NCBI GenBank assembly: GCA_963707435.1
Contig: CAVPPF010000006.1
Span: forward strand, 62,001-126,000
Direction of reading: 5' to 3'
Source of the DNA: UBA4744 sp963707435
Lineage (GTDB): Bacteria > Actinomycetota > Acidimicrobiia > Spongiisociales > UBA4744
Length of the DNA: 64,000 nucleotides
Below, one piece after another: positions 1 through 7,825 of the stretch; the stretch's first letter is position 1, and each line of letters starts with the position of its first letter. The notes below the pieces were generated by a model. That model saw only the letters and a program-made list of their open reading frames with translations. It was not told where the DNA came from and ran no database searches. The position numbers were made by a program, and so were the translations under genes.

Positions 1-185
1 GCAGGGAAGTTCGGGAGGGTGGCCAGGTCGTTTCCGAAGATCGCGGAGTCGGCGGTGAACCGGGTTCCCGCCAACTGCATGCCGTCACCGGAGTCACCGG
101 CAAAGCGGATGATGACCTTGTCGATCTCCTCGATTTCCAGGTTGGGCGGCAATGCTGTTTCGAGAATTGCAGTGTCGTCAGACAC
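1..185 (-). CDS. korA: 2-oxoacid:ferredoxin oxidoreductase subunit alpha (KorA-like), 5' part only
   Basis: This is the first 61 codons of a gene that runs off the left edge. It starts at a GTG at 185-183 preceded by AGGAAG about 9 nt upstream. Residues around 25-60 read FAGDSGDGMQLAGTRF and then FGNDLATLPNFPA, the N-terminal signature of the gamma/alpha subunit of 2-oxoglutarate (or related 2-oxoacid) ferredoxin oxidoreductases. These enzymes convert 2-oxoacids to acyl-CoA with reduction of ferredoxin in the cytosol. The partner beta subunit would be expected beyond the window. The exact substrate cannot be decided from this fragment. Confidence 0.85.
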   Translation of the reverse strand, partial: MSDDTAILETALPPNLEIEEIDKVIIRFAGDSGDGMQLAGTRFTADSAIFGNDLATLPNFP

Positions 186-274
186 GGCGAATCACTTCCT
201 TGGTTGTTTCAGGGAGTAGGTGCAGGGACTCGAATGGATCATTGACTTGTGCATTCAAATCCACGCTCGGGTAA

Positions 275-289
275 GCCACGCTCCGTGGC
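275..289. terminator. short hairpin downstream of the amidase gene
   Basis: GCCACG and CGTGGC form a perfect 6-bp stem around a CTC loop. It lies about 65 nt beyond the amidase stop, in the short gap before korA. No T-run follows on either strand, so an intrinsic terminator is only a possibility. The remaining gap to korA shows no other clear signal. Confidence 0.25.
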
Positions 290-354
290 CCGCCAAGTCT
301 ACCGAGATGTGGGGAGATACAAAGTCACTGCCCTGAAACGGATCCGGCGGTCGC

Positions 355-1752
355 TCACCAGATCGGCGGAGGACGGAAACCTGCAGCTCCTGCCTCTTCA
401 AGAGCCCGGCCGAGGTCGAGCAACCGGTCTTCGGACCACCAGGGTCCGATCAACTGCAGGGAGAAGAGCGGAGAGCCGGTGCCTGCCAGAGGGAGGGCCA
501 GGGCCGGCGTTCCCATATGGTTGACCAGCGACGAAAACCAGGAGAGCACCAGTCGGTAGGACATGGGCCCATCGCCCACCACGATGCCCGACTCGCCGAT
601 GACCTTGCGGGTGCCGCCGACCGTCGGCGTGGCCAGCACATCCACTTCGGCAAACACCCCGGCAACCGCATTGCGAAGGCCGGATCTCCATGTTTGTGCG
701 GAGATGTAGTCGTCCAGCGAAACATCGAGGGTTCGCTCCAGCCTCCCGGCGACTTCAGCGCCGTACCGTTTCGCCGGGTCGGCCAGCCAGTCCCGGTGCA
801 CGGAGGCAACCTCGGCGTTGATCAGGTCGGCAAGCTGATCGGCCGGCTGAAGCAGCGGGTGGCGGATCTCGCGAACTGTTGCCCCCAGGTTTTCGAGACG
901 CTCGAGAGCCGTCGAGAAACCGTCTGTGACGATCCCGGTCATGGGAGCGTCGTCGATCCACGGCTGGGGAACTCCTACCACCAGGTCCTGGAGTGAGGTG
1001 ATCGTTCGGGGCGATGGGGGGTCGGGCACCGACCATGGATCGTTCGGATCGAACCCGGCCATCACCCGGTAGAGGGCGGCCACGTCGTCGGTAGTCCGGC
1101 CCAGCGGTCCTACCGTATCGAGCGAAGCCGCAAGCGGGAAGACCCCGGAGAGCGGGATTCGCCCGTGCGTGACCTTGAGGCCGACCACACCGCACAGGGC
1201 CGCGGGCACCCGCACGGAGCCGCCGGTGTCGGTGCCAATCGCTCCGGCCGCCAGACCGGCTGCAACGGCGACCGCAGACCCGCCGGAGGACCCACCCGGG
1301 GACGTGGAGGGATCCCACGGGTTTCGCACCGGGCCGAACCAGTCGTTCTCACTGGAGAACCCGAAAGCGAACTCGTGCAAGCCCGTTCTGCCGATGATGA
1401 TGGCTCCCGCAGCTTCAAGTCTCTGGACCACGGTCGCCGGCCGTTCGGGAGAATGCCGATAGAAACTCGACCCGCACGTGGTGACCCGGCCGGCCTGATC
1501 GATCAGGTCTTTGATGGCGATTGGCACTCCGGCCAATGGCCCCGGATCGCTTCCGGCCACCCATCCCGTGCCCCAGCCCCGGTCAAACGCGTCCGCTCGT
1601 TCGTGTGCCTGAGCGTCGATCTCCGTGTAGGCGTTCAGTTCCGGCTGGAGACGCCGGCTCCGCTCGAGGTAGTGGTCCGTTGCTTCCCGGGCGGAAACCT
1701 CGCCTCGACGAATCCGCGCCGCCAGCCCGGTCAGGGATTCTTCGTGGATCAC
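355..1752 (-). CDS. amidase signature family hydrolase
   Basis: A 465-residue enzyme of the amidase signature family, which hydrolyses C-N amide bonds through a Ser-cisSer-Lys triad. The triad is visible as Lys81 in IAIKDL, the cis-Ser near residue 155 in GGSSGGS, and the nucleophile Ser179 in TDTGGSV. Length is normal for the family. It resembles GatA in fold, but a complete gatCAB set lies at the other end of the window, so this is more likely a catabolic or detoxifying amidase. Its ATG overlaps the stop of the upstream DUF3048 gene by 4 nt (ATGA), indicating co-transcription. The substrate is unknown. Confidence 0.88.
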   Translation of the reverse strand: MIHEESLTGLAARIRRGEVSAREATDHYLERSRRLQPELNAYTEIDAQAHERADAFDRGWGTGWVAGSDPGPLAGVPIAIKDLIDQAGRVTTCGSSFYRHSPERPATVVQRLEAAGAIIIGRTGLHEFAFGFSSENDWFGPVRNPWDPSTSPGGSSGGSAVAVAAGLAAGAIGTDTGGSVRVPAALCGVVGLKVTHGRIPLSGVFPLAASLDTVGPLGRTTDDVAALYRVMAGFDPNDPWSVPDPPSPRTITSLQDLVVGVPQPWIDDAPMTGIVTDGFSTALERLENLGATVREIRHPLLQPADQLADLINAEVASVHRDWLADPAKRYGAEVAGRLERTLDVSLDDYISAQTWRSGLRNAVAGVFAEVDVLATPTVGGTRKVIGESGIVVGDGPMSYRLVLSWFSSLVNHMGTPALALPLAGTGSPLFSLQLIGPWWSEDRLLDLGRALEEAGAAGFRPPPIW

Positions 1753-2813
1753 CAGGTGACGGAGCCGGTATCAGGGACCAGCGAAATCCACGGCTTGCCC
1801 GGCGGGACCGTCAGCACGTCCCCGTCCGCATCGCTCAGGACGAACATGTCTTCGATGGCGTCCCGCGCCCAGGTGCCCTCGGTGACCCCGCCGTCGAAGA
1901 ACACCAGGGCCCGTCCGGATCCGACGGTTTCCATGGCAGGAACCGACGACCCGCTCCTTCCGGCCGGAGGCGATGCCGTGTACTTGCGAGCAAAGAGCAC
2001 GACCAGGGTATCCGCCGACAGGGGCCCGGTTTCTTCGTCACGGGTAATCCACTCGTGGACCTGGCCGTTGGTCGAGCGGAGGTACTGCTCGCCGTCCCAC
2101 TCCCACAGGGCGGTGGTCTCGGCGGAGAATCGCATCGTGATGGACGCCGCACCGGAGGCTGCCGGCAAGGCCTCGCCCCACTGGAACAGGTCGGGCGGCG
2201 GCTCACTTGCGTAGCCGCGCACTTCGGCATAGTCACGCAGCTTCGCCGTGTCGGCATACAGGTTGTGGGGAGCACGGCGACTCGAAATCCTGAACGTGGC
2301 CGGCCGGACTTCACCGACGAGCGAAATACCCGCCCCGACGATCCTGGCCGCCACCCAATCCTGAGCACCGCTGATCGTGAAGACCGCACCCAGTGGAGCG
2401 AGCAGCGTCGGGTCGGTGGGGCGCCCGGACCTCATCGGTCCCAGATAATCGGTGTCATTGTCGTGGAAGAGGGCAATGAAACGCGTCAACCCTGCTTCGA
2501 CGACGAGTTCGTAGATTGCGTCGGCATCCTGGAGACCGGATTGCGGCCGGGCGTTCCAGTGGTTGTCGATCTTGACGGCCATGACTCCCCGGTCGAGAAG
2601 GGCAGGATCCTCGGCAGCAAGGGCATTGAGCGGCGAAACCGGTCCGGGTGTGGTGGTTGTCGTCGTCGACTCGGATGTCGTCGTCGACGGCGCCGTCGTC
2701 GAAGTCGTGGTGGCGATGGTGGTTGTGGTTGTGGTTTCCACGGCGTCCGCCCCGCTGCATGCAGCCAGGGTGAGAGCGAACGCGACGAAAGACCAAAGAT
2801 GTGAACGTCGCAT
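1749..2813 (-). CDS. DUF3048 domain lipoprotein with Thr-rich linker
   Basis: A secreted lipoprotein of about 354 residues. I chose the ATG at 2813 because it places the signal peptide at the N-terminus: basic MRRSH, a hydrophobic core, then the lipobox LAAC. A linker of roughly 40 residues made almost entirely of Thr and Ser follows. The rest, beginning near LNALAAEDPALLDRGVMAVK and continuing through PMRSGRPTD, matches the DUF3048 (YerB-like) family of unknown function. The longer ORF from 2855 would bury the signal sequence. It is probably anchored to the outer face of the membrane, with the Thr-rich stretch spanning the wall. It is tightly coupled to the amidase gene downstream. Confidence 0.85.
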   Translation of the reverse strand: MRRSHLWSFVAFALTLAACSGADAVETTTTTTIATTTSTTAPSTTTSESTTTTTTPGPVSPLNALAAEDPALLDRGVMAVKIDNHWNARPQSGLQDADAIYELVVEAGLTRFIALFHDNDTDYLGPMRSGRPTDPTLLAPLGAVFTISGAQDWVAARIVGAGISLVGEVRPATFRISSRRAPHNLYADTAKLRDYAEVRGYASEPPPDLFQWGEALPAASGAASITMRFSAETTALWEWDGEQYLRSTNGQVHEWITRDEETGPLSADTLVVLFARKYTASPPAGRSGSSVPAMETVGSGRALVFFDGGVTEGTWARDAIEDMFVLSDADGDVLTVPPGKPWISLVPDTGSVTW

Positions 2814-2855
2814 GGCGCGCGAGTGTACCGGGTGCGTCTCTCTGTGGGGCACCAA

Positions 2856-3875
2856 TCAACGAACCAGGGGAAGCAGTTCCTCGGCGATCCGCTGCATGGT
2901 CTCGGCTTGCCGTGCGTAGCTCATTCCCGGGAAATACGATCGAGCAACCAGGTGCAACGGAACGCCGGCCCGGGCTTCGATCTGCCGGACCTGTTCGGCG
3001 ATCATCTCGGCGGGTCCGACCAGCACGCCGTCCCGGAGTCGCCCCGCCGCCGCCCCGTCGAGGGGTGGTGGGTTTGCGACGGGTCCACTCCGCGTCGCCG
3101 ACGCCTCCATGTCGGAGTACTTCCAGCGCATGTGGTGCACGTGGTCCCGGATCTCGCGCCATCCGGCGTCGGGGTCGTCACAAGGATGGATCACGGCGTA
3201 GTAGCCCCATTCGAAAGCAGCGGGGTCGCGGCCGTCCTGCTTCATCTGCATGTGGGCTACTTCGACCTGGGCTTGGAAGCGTTCGGGGGAGGCGTTGGAG
3301 AAGAAGCCATCGGCGAGGCGTGCCGCCCTGCGGACGGCCGCGTCGGCGCCGCCGCCGATCCAGATGGGAATTCGTGATGCGGGATTCGGGCGCACGGCCA
3401 CCGGCTCCAGGTCGTAGACACGCCCTCGATGATCGATGGGGTCTCCCTTCCACGCCCGGTCCAGGATGCCCAGGATCTCTTCCATGGCTTGTCCGCGGGT
3501 GGAGAGTTCGGCCTGGAGCGCCGAGAACTCAATGGGCGACCAGCCGAGACCCAGGCCGAGGATGAGGCGGTGGTCGCTGAGCAGGTCGACGGTTGCGGCA
3601 TCTTCCGCCAGCCGCAGAGGGTTGTAGAGCGGAGCCAGGATCACCCCCGTCCCGAGGCGGATGCGAGAGGTGCGGGCGGCCATGGCCGCCGCCACCGGCA
3701 AGAGGGATGGCATGTAACCATCGTCGACGAAGTGGTGTTCGGTGGTCCACACCGAAGCCAGGCCCAGTCGCTCCGCCTCTACGGTGAGGTCGAGCGCCTC
3801 GCGGTAGAGATCGGTCCACGAGCGCGGGTCGCCTGCGGTCAGCTGGCACGAGATGAGGCCGTAGCCGATCTCCAT
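2856..3875 (-). CDS. luciferase-like (LLM class) flavin/F420-dependent oxidoreductase
   Basis: A 339-residue TIM-barrel protein of the bacterial luciferase superfamily. Typical features are the early ASVWTTEHHF segment, LGTGVILAPLYNPLRLAED, and IPIWIGGGADAAVRRAARLADGF from the central cofactor-binding region. Members use FMN or coenzyme F420; in actinobacteria F420 is common. The substrate is unknown. Its ATG overlaps the stop of the upstream ACT-domain gene by one base (TGATG on the coding strand), so the two are probably translated from one message. A catabolic monooxygenase role is an inference. Confidence 0.85.
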   Translation of the reverse strand: MEIGYGLISCQLTAGDPRSWTDLYREALDLTVEAERLGLASVWTTEHHFVDDGYMPSLLPVAAAMAARTSRIRLGTGVILAPLYNPLRLAEDAATVDLLSDHRLILGLGLGWSPIEFSALQAELSTRGQAMEEILGILDRAWKGDPIDHRGRVYDLEPVAVRPNPASRIPIWIGGGADAAVRRAARLADGFFSNASPERFQAQVEVAHMQMKQDGRDPAAFEWGYYAVIHPCDDPDAGWREIRDHVHHMRWKYSDMEASATRSGPVANPPPLDGAAAGRLRDGVLVGPAEMIAEQVRQIEARAGVPLHLVARSYFPGMSYARQAETMQRIAEELLPLVR

Positions 3876-4255
3876 CAGGTCTGGAGGTGCGTGCGGGCGC
3901 GATCCGGTTCGTTGACGGCCACCGCGTACTCGAGACCTTCCGCGCAGGAGTTCAACAGGTACATGGCGTCGATATTGACACCGCTGTCGGCCAGCGACCT
4001 CGTCATCTCTGCCAGTGAGGTCGGCCGGGGCGAAAGCGTTGCGGTGAGAACCGTGCGTTCGGAAGCGGTCAACCCGGCCGACTTGAGGGCTCGACGGGTG
4101 TCCGCGGCGTTGTCGACGATGATCCGCACGTGCCCCTCTTCGTCCAGACCAAAGGCAGCGAGGGCCTCGATCATGACCCCGGCTTCGGCCAGAGTCTCGG
4201 TCAGCGCAGCCAGCATGCCCGGGCGGTTCGCGAGATTGACGGTGAACTCTGTCAT
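3875..4255 (-). CDS. ACT domain protein, amino-acid sensing type
   Basis: A small stand-alone ACT protein of about 126 residues. Two ACT-like units are visible: one from MTEFTVNLANRPGMLAALTE, and a second starting near ERTVLTATLSP. Such proteins bind amino acids or act as regulatory subunits; no enzyme domain is present. Start choice: the ORF extends to a GTG at 4273, but the ATG at 4255 is the family-like start and sits 6 nt after TATCAT (4267-4262), a -10-like hexamer. That spacing suggests a leaderless mRNA. It is followed by a 1-nt overlap with the luciferase-like gene. Confidence 0.75.
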   Translation of the reverse strand: MTEFTVNLANRPGMLAALTETLAEAGVMIEALAAFGLDEEGHVRIIVDNAADTRRALKSAGLTASERTVLTATLSPRPTSLAEMTRSLADSGVNIDAMYLLNSCAEGLEYAVAVNEPDRARTHLQT

Positions 4256-4261
4256 CTCCAA

Positions 4262-4267
4262 ATGATA
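4262..4267 (-). promoter_or_regulatory. -10-like hexamer TATCAT for a leaderless ACT-domain mRNA
   Basis: On the minus strand TATCAT is followed by six bases and then ATG. This spacing places the transcription start at or next to the initiation codon. No convincing -35 is visible. The same layout occurs before murA and gatC in this window. Confidence 0.4.
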
Positions 4268-4309
4268 CGCCACGTTGAACGGATGAGAAGACCCCGGCTC
4301 CGGAGGGTG

Positions 4310-5131
4310 CTATTCACCGCAGCCCTGACCCCCATCGACCGAGGTGATGAGGTCCTTGTTGCCGTCTCCGGTCAGCCCTCCCCACAACCGGGCAGGTGGC
4401 GGGAGGTCGATCGTGTACAGGTAGCCGTCGATGAACTCTTCGTAGGTAATCTCAACCGTGTCGCCGTATGCATCGCGCAGGGCCTTGACCGTGTCGCCCA
4501 GTCCGATTCCGCCTTCGGTCAGCAAGTCCAGGGAACGGGTCTCGGTGGGGGAGAGCGCATAGATGTAGGAGAAGAAGTGCGGGACGCCGTCGTTTCGCCA
4601 CTCGGTTTCGCCATCGGTCAGGTATGTCCAGAGCGTGACCCACCTGATCACTCTCACCTGTTCCCCCGGGCACGTCCCGAAACCGGAGAAGCTCGGGATC
4701 CAACCGGTGTCTTCGTCGGGTGGGCCGAGGGTGGTGACGAGGACCTCCAACGCCGCCTCTGCCTCTGTTCCGAAAGCGAGGAGCTCGGGTCGCCGATCGG
4801 GCGTGGTGAGTCCGAAGCCATCCCCTCGTAGCACGACCGTTGCGGGAACCGTGGTGGTCGTCGTTGTGGACGTCGTAGTAGTCGTGGTGCTGCTGCTGGT
4901 CGTGGTCGAGGACGTCTGGTCTTCGGTCGCCGTCGTGGTGGTCGAAGCGGTGGCCGTCGGCTCTGTCGTCGTCGAGGTCGGCACGATCGAGGTCGTCGTT
5001 GTGTCTTCCGCCGTGATCGGTTCGTCCCCGGAACCGGAAACCGACGCAATGATGACGGCAACGAAGACGAGCCCCGTGACAACGGCCATGATCACGACGG
5101 TTCGCTTCTGGCGTGGGTTCATGTCGAGCAT
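4310..5131 (-). CDS. secreted/membrane-anchored protein with Thr-rich linker, unknown function
   Basis: A 273-residue protein not assignable to a named family. A short basic N-terminus (NPRQKRT) precedes one hydrophobic segment (about residues 12-31). A low-complexity Thr/Ser-rich stretch of roughly 55 residues follows, then a globular domain containing FGTEAEAALEVLVTTLG, GFGTCPGEQVRVIRW and LGDTVKALRDAYGD. Two Cys residues (FGTCPG and GQGCGE) could form a disulfide. The layout fits an extracytoplasmic domain held away from the membrane by a flexible, possibly glycosylated linker. A second possible start, ATG at 5122, would remove three residues. Confidence 0.75.
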   Translation of the reverse strand: MLDMNPRQKRTVVIMAVVTGLVFVAVIIASVSGSGDEPITAEDTTTTSIVPTSTTTEPTATASTTTTATEDQTSSTTTSSSTTTTTTSTTTTTTVPATVVLRGDGFGLTTPDRRPELLAFGTEAEAALEVLVTTLGPPDEDTGWIPSFSGFGTCPGEQVRVIRWVTLWTYLTDGETEWRNDGVPHFFSYIYALSPTETRSLDLLTEGGIGLGDTVKALRDAYGDTVEITYEEFIDGYLYTIDLPPPARLWGGLTGDGNKDLITSVDGGQGCGE

Positions 5132-5173
5132 GATTGTGGCGGCTCGAAGCGTCTGCGTCCAGACCGCTGATCG

Positions 5174-5674
5174 CTAGGCCACCCAGCCGAACCGGCCGGG
5201 CGGCCAGTAGCGGAACACGATCTTCACGCTCAGTCGCTCGACCGGCACCGGGCCTAGGTGTCGGCTGTCGGCCGCGGACAGGGATCGAGCATCGCCCAGC
5301 ACGAAGGCCTGACCGGCACTCAGTTCCCAGGTGCCATCGGGGCCGGTGTCGTCATTCGTCCAGGATTCACTGAGGGGGATCTCGTCGATCAGCACCCGTC
5401 CGGAGTCAATGGTGAGATGCTCGCCCGGCAGGCCGACGATCCGTTTGACCAGGTGGAAAGCCGGGCGGTCCGGATGCTCGAACACCACGATATCTCCCCG
5501 GCGGAGCTGCCGGGATGTGCGATCGGTCAGAACGTAGTCGCCCGGCTGCAGCGACGGCGTCATCGATGCCTCTGCTATCTCGAATCTGCCCAGGCGTGCG
5601 TAGAGCGCCCGTGCCGTCAGCCCGGCGCCGGCGGCGATGAGAAGTGCAGGCAGTCGGGTGATTCTGGTCGGCAC
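5174..5674 (-). CDS. sodX: signal peptidase I family protease, probable nickel-SOD maturation protease
   Basis: A short S26-family peptidase of 166 residues. I chose the GTG at 5674 because GGGAG lies 8 nt upstream; the longer ORF from 5752 would overlap the divergent nickel SOD start. One N-terminal hydrophobic segment (about 8-20) is followed by Ser37 in EASMTPSLQPGD, Lys77 in HLVKRIVGLPGE, and the conserved GDARS...DSRHLGPV box. Nickel SOD must be cleaved to expose His1, and a small S26-type protease (SodX) next to sodN does this in other bacteria. The head-to-head position with sodN supports that role. A general signal peptidase remains possible. Confidence 0.8.
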   Translation of the reverse strand: MPTRITRLPALLIAAGAGLTARALYARLGRFEIAEASMTPSLQPGDYVLTDRTSRQLRRGDIVVFEHPDRPAFHLVKRIVGLPGEHLTIDSGRVLIDEIPLSESWTNDDTGPDGTWELSAGQAFVLGDARSLSAADSRHLGPVPVERLSVKIVFRYWPPGRFGWVA

Positions 5675-5750
5675 CTTGGTGACTCCCGATCGGTAGTTCT
5701 CTCCAAAGTGTATCGTCGAGACGAGAGCCAAACGTCTAGGAGGTACAACC

Positions 5751-6167
5751 ATGGGTCTTCTCAGGCCGTCTCGTGTTGCGCACGCGCACTGCGACCTTTT
5801 CTGCGGTGTCTACGACCCCGCTCAGGCGATGATCGAAGCTAGGTCTGTTCTCAACGCCTGCACGAAATACGCGGCGTCCGATGATCCGGTCTTCCGGGAC
5901 CGCTGCATTCTGATCAAGGAAGAGCGTGCCGAGCTCGTCAAGCATCACCTGTCCGTACTGTGGACCGATTTCTTCAAGCCCCACCATCTCGAGGCGTTCC
6001 CCGGGCTGCACGATCTTTTCTGGAAGACGCTCAAACAGGCCGGTGATGCCAAGAAGTCGATGGATCCGGCGGTCTCCCAGACGCTCGTGGATCTGATCGG
6101 CGAAGTTTCCGCCATCTTCTGGCAGACGGAAGAATCGAAGGCGGCAGGCGTCTACCCGCCCGCCTAG
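5751..6167 (+). CDS. sodN: nickel superoxide dismutase precursor
   Basis: A 138-residue protein matching NiSOD over its full length. A 12-residue propeptide ends at VAHA, and cleavage would expose His13 as mature His1. The nickel hook then reads HCDLFCGVYDPAQ, giving Cys2 and Cys6 as ligands and Tyr9 in the active site. Position 5 is Phe (codon TTC) where the usual motif has Pro. Downstream, IKEERAELVKHHLSVLWTDF matches the four-helix bundle core. AGGAGG lies about 8 nt before the ATG. The enzyme dismutes superoxide in the cytosol, usually as a homohexamer. It is transcribed divergently from the likely maturation protease. Confidence 0.95.
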   Translation: MGLLRPSRVAHAHCDLFCGVYDPAQAMIEARSVLNACTKYAASDDPVFRDRCILIKEERAELVKHHLSVLWTDFFKPHHLEAFPGLHDLFWKTLKQAGDAKKSMDPAVSQTLVDLIGEVSAIFWQTEESKAAGVYPPA

Positions 6168-6186
6168 AGCCTCGGTCCTTCTCGAA

Positions 6187-6216
6187 CACCCGGCGGCATC
6201 GTCGGCCGGACGGGTG
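6187..6216. terminator. GC-rich inverted repeat between convergent sodN and rsgA
   Basis: CACCCG at 6187-6192 pairs with CGGGTG at 6211-6216, and an inner CCGGC/GCCGG pairing is also possible. It lies in the 57-bp gap between two converging genes, so a bidirectional terminator is plausible. No T-run follows. Confidence 0.35.
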
Positions 6217-6224
6217 CCCGGCGG

Positions 6225-7298
6225 CTAGCGCCTGCTCCGGCCACCAGCACTCTTCGGATCGGCGCGGTTCTTGCGTCTCTGCAGCAGGCGCTCCAATTGT
6301 GCTACCTCGATTTCCATTTTCCGGTGGTTGTCGATACGGCGCCGGTCGATCTCGTGGCGTTCCACCGCGGCGTTCACGGCGCAACCCGGCTCCTGCTCGT
6401 GGCGGCAGTCGGCGAACTGGCACCCGGCGGCGAGCTCGGCGATGTCGGGGAAAGCCTTGGCGAGGCCGTCTCTCCCGCCCCAGAAACCAATCGCTCGCAG
6501 ACCGGGTGTGTCGATCAAGACCCCCGCCCCGGGGATCACCGCCAGTTCGCGTGAAGAGGTGGTGTGCCGGCCTTTGCCGTCCCGGCTTCTGGTCGATCCC
6601 GTGTCCTGTCGTTCCTCGTCGAGCAGGTTGTTGATCAGGGTGGATTTGCCGCTGCCCGATTCGCCGATGAATGCTCCGGTGACTCCGGGCGGCGTCAGCC
6701 CGAGGAGCCGGTCGAGGCCCGATCCGGTGACGTTGCTGATGGCGATCACCTCGACCCCCGGGGCAATGTTTCGGAGTTCCCCCTCGGCGGTCGCTACGTC
6801 TTCCGCTTCCACGAGATCCGTTTTGGTGAGTACCAGAACCGGCATCGCACCGCTCTCCCAGGCCATGACCAGCGTCCGTTCGAGTCGCGACAACGGCGTC
6901 GCACGGTCCAGGGCGTGGACCACAAACACGACGTCCAGATTGGCCACCAGAACCTGCTCCTGGGGTCGAGATCCGGCCGTTGATGGATCGAGCCGCTTGA
7001 TCGTCGATGAACGCGGCAGGATGGCGGCGACGTAGGCACGCTGGTCGGATCCGACGGTCAGCCCGACCCAATCTCCGGTCACCGGCGCGCCGGGTTCGGA
7101 TCCCCGGTCGTGTGGTCCTGCGTACGCGTCCGTCGTTCCGTGGGCGGTCGCCACCCGGTAGCGGATGCGATCGACTCGAACGATCCTTCCCGGGATCCGG
7201 TCGGGGAACATTGCCATGAGGTGGGCAACCCGTTCGTTCCACCCGAAGGCGGCCAGCCCGTGCAGAGCGGGGCGGGAAGGATTATCGGGTGAAGTCAA
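6225..7298 (-). CDS. rsgA: small ribosomal subunit biogenesis GTPase RsgA
   Basis: A 357-residue circularly permuted GTPase that matures the 30S subunit. An OB-fold N-domain (about 35-100) precedes G4 TKTD at 158-161, then the P-loop GESGSGKS at 212-219 and G3 DTPG at 263-266. This G4-G1-G3 order is diagnostic. The zinc site follows as Cys293, Cys298, His300 and Cys306. Length is slightly above the usual 300-350 because of an N-terminal extension that begins HGLAAFGWNERVA, as in the actinobacterial and related YjeQ-like forms. It stands alone, converging on sodN. Confidence 0.95.
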   Translation of the reverse strand: MTSPDNPSRPALHGLAAFGWNERVAHLMAMFPDRIPGRIVRVDRIRYRVATAHGTTDAYAGPHDRGSEPGAPVTGDWVGLTVGSDQRAYVAAILPRSSTIKRLDPSTAGSRPQEQVLVANLDVVFVVHALDRATPLSRLERTLVMAWESGAMPVLVLTKTDLVEAEDVATAEGELRNIAPGVEVIAISNVTGSGLDRLLGLTPPGVTGAFIGESGSGKSTLINNLLDEERQDTGSTRSRDGKGRHTTSSRELAVIPGAGVLIDTPGLRAIGFWGGRDGLAKAFPDIAELAAGCQFADCRHEQEPGCAVNAAVERHEIDRRRIDNHRKMEIEVAQLERLLQRRKNRADPKSAGGRSRR

Positions 7299-7333
7299 AG
7301 GTGAGCACGCTCCGTTGGTACGTTTACTGGTTG

Positions 7334-7825
7334 CTAGCGGTCGAATCCCCGGTCGGCGATGGCCGCCATGAGTCTGGCACCGTCCAATACGGGGACGTAC
7401 GGCAGCAGGTTCTCTTCGTTTGCGAGGACGTAGTCGGTGAGTTGCTCCTGCACGACCTCGTGCAGGTTCTGAACCGTCCAGGGTTTGGCGATGTAGTGGT
7501 CGAGGTCGGCTTCGTTCACGGCGCGGATCGTGTCCTCGAGGCCGGCCTGTCCGGTGATGAGCACTTTGCGGATAGAGCGGGTGTCCGGCGCTTCGTTGAG
7601 TTCCACCAGGTAGTCGACTCCTCGCTCTCCGGGGAGCAGGTGATCGCAGAGAGCCAATCCGACTCGATCACCACGTCCCGCCAGCTCGGCCATCACGCTG
7701 CGGGCATCCTCGACGTCCTCGGCCAGCTCGATGATGAAATGACTTGCGAAGTCGGCCAGGTCACGTGCGACGGCTTCCCGGACTTCCGGTTCGTCTTCGA
7801 TAACGAGGATGGCGATTTGATTCAT
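7334..7825 (-). CDS. single-domain response regulator (receiver only)
   Basis: A 163-residue CheY-like receiver without an output domain. Acidic pocket residues are Glu10-Asp11-Glu12, the phosphoacceptor is Asp61 in ALCDHLLPGERG, Thr91 is in VLITGQ, and Lys114 is in YIAKPW. The ATG at 7825 overlaps the stop of the upstream histidine kinase gene by 4 nt. That makes this the translationally coupled partner of the kinase and the third gene of an operon that begins with a DASS transporter. Its C-terminal 45 residues (VVQEQLTDYVLANEENLLPYVPVLDG) are extra to the receiver fold. It probably signals through protein-protein contact. Confidence 0.88.
   Translation of the reverse strand: MNQIAILVIEDEPEVREAVARDLADFASHFIIELAEDVEDARSVMAELAGRGDRVGLALCDHLLPGERGVDYLVELNEAPDTRSIRKVLITGQAGLEDTIRAVNEADLDHYIAKPWTVQNLHEVVQEQLTDYVLANEENLLPYVPVLDGARLMAAIADRGFDR

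Noticed and set aside
2640..2760. GTC/GTG-rich simple repeats here, and also near 4840-4990 and 36420-36490
   Set aside because: They are the DNA of Thr-rich linkers in exported proteins, not independent repeats or CRISPR-like arrays; there are no unique spacers.
1749..2855. Start of the DUF3048 protein at 2855
   Set aside because: The 14 extra residues would precede a perfect lipoprotein signal peptide; the ATG at 2813 fits better.
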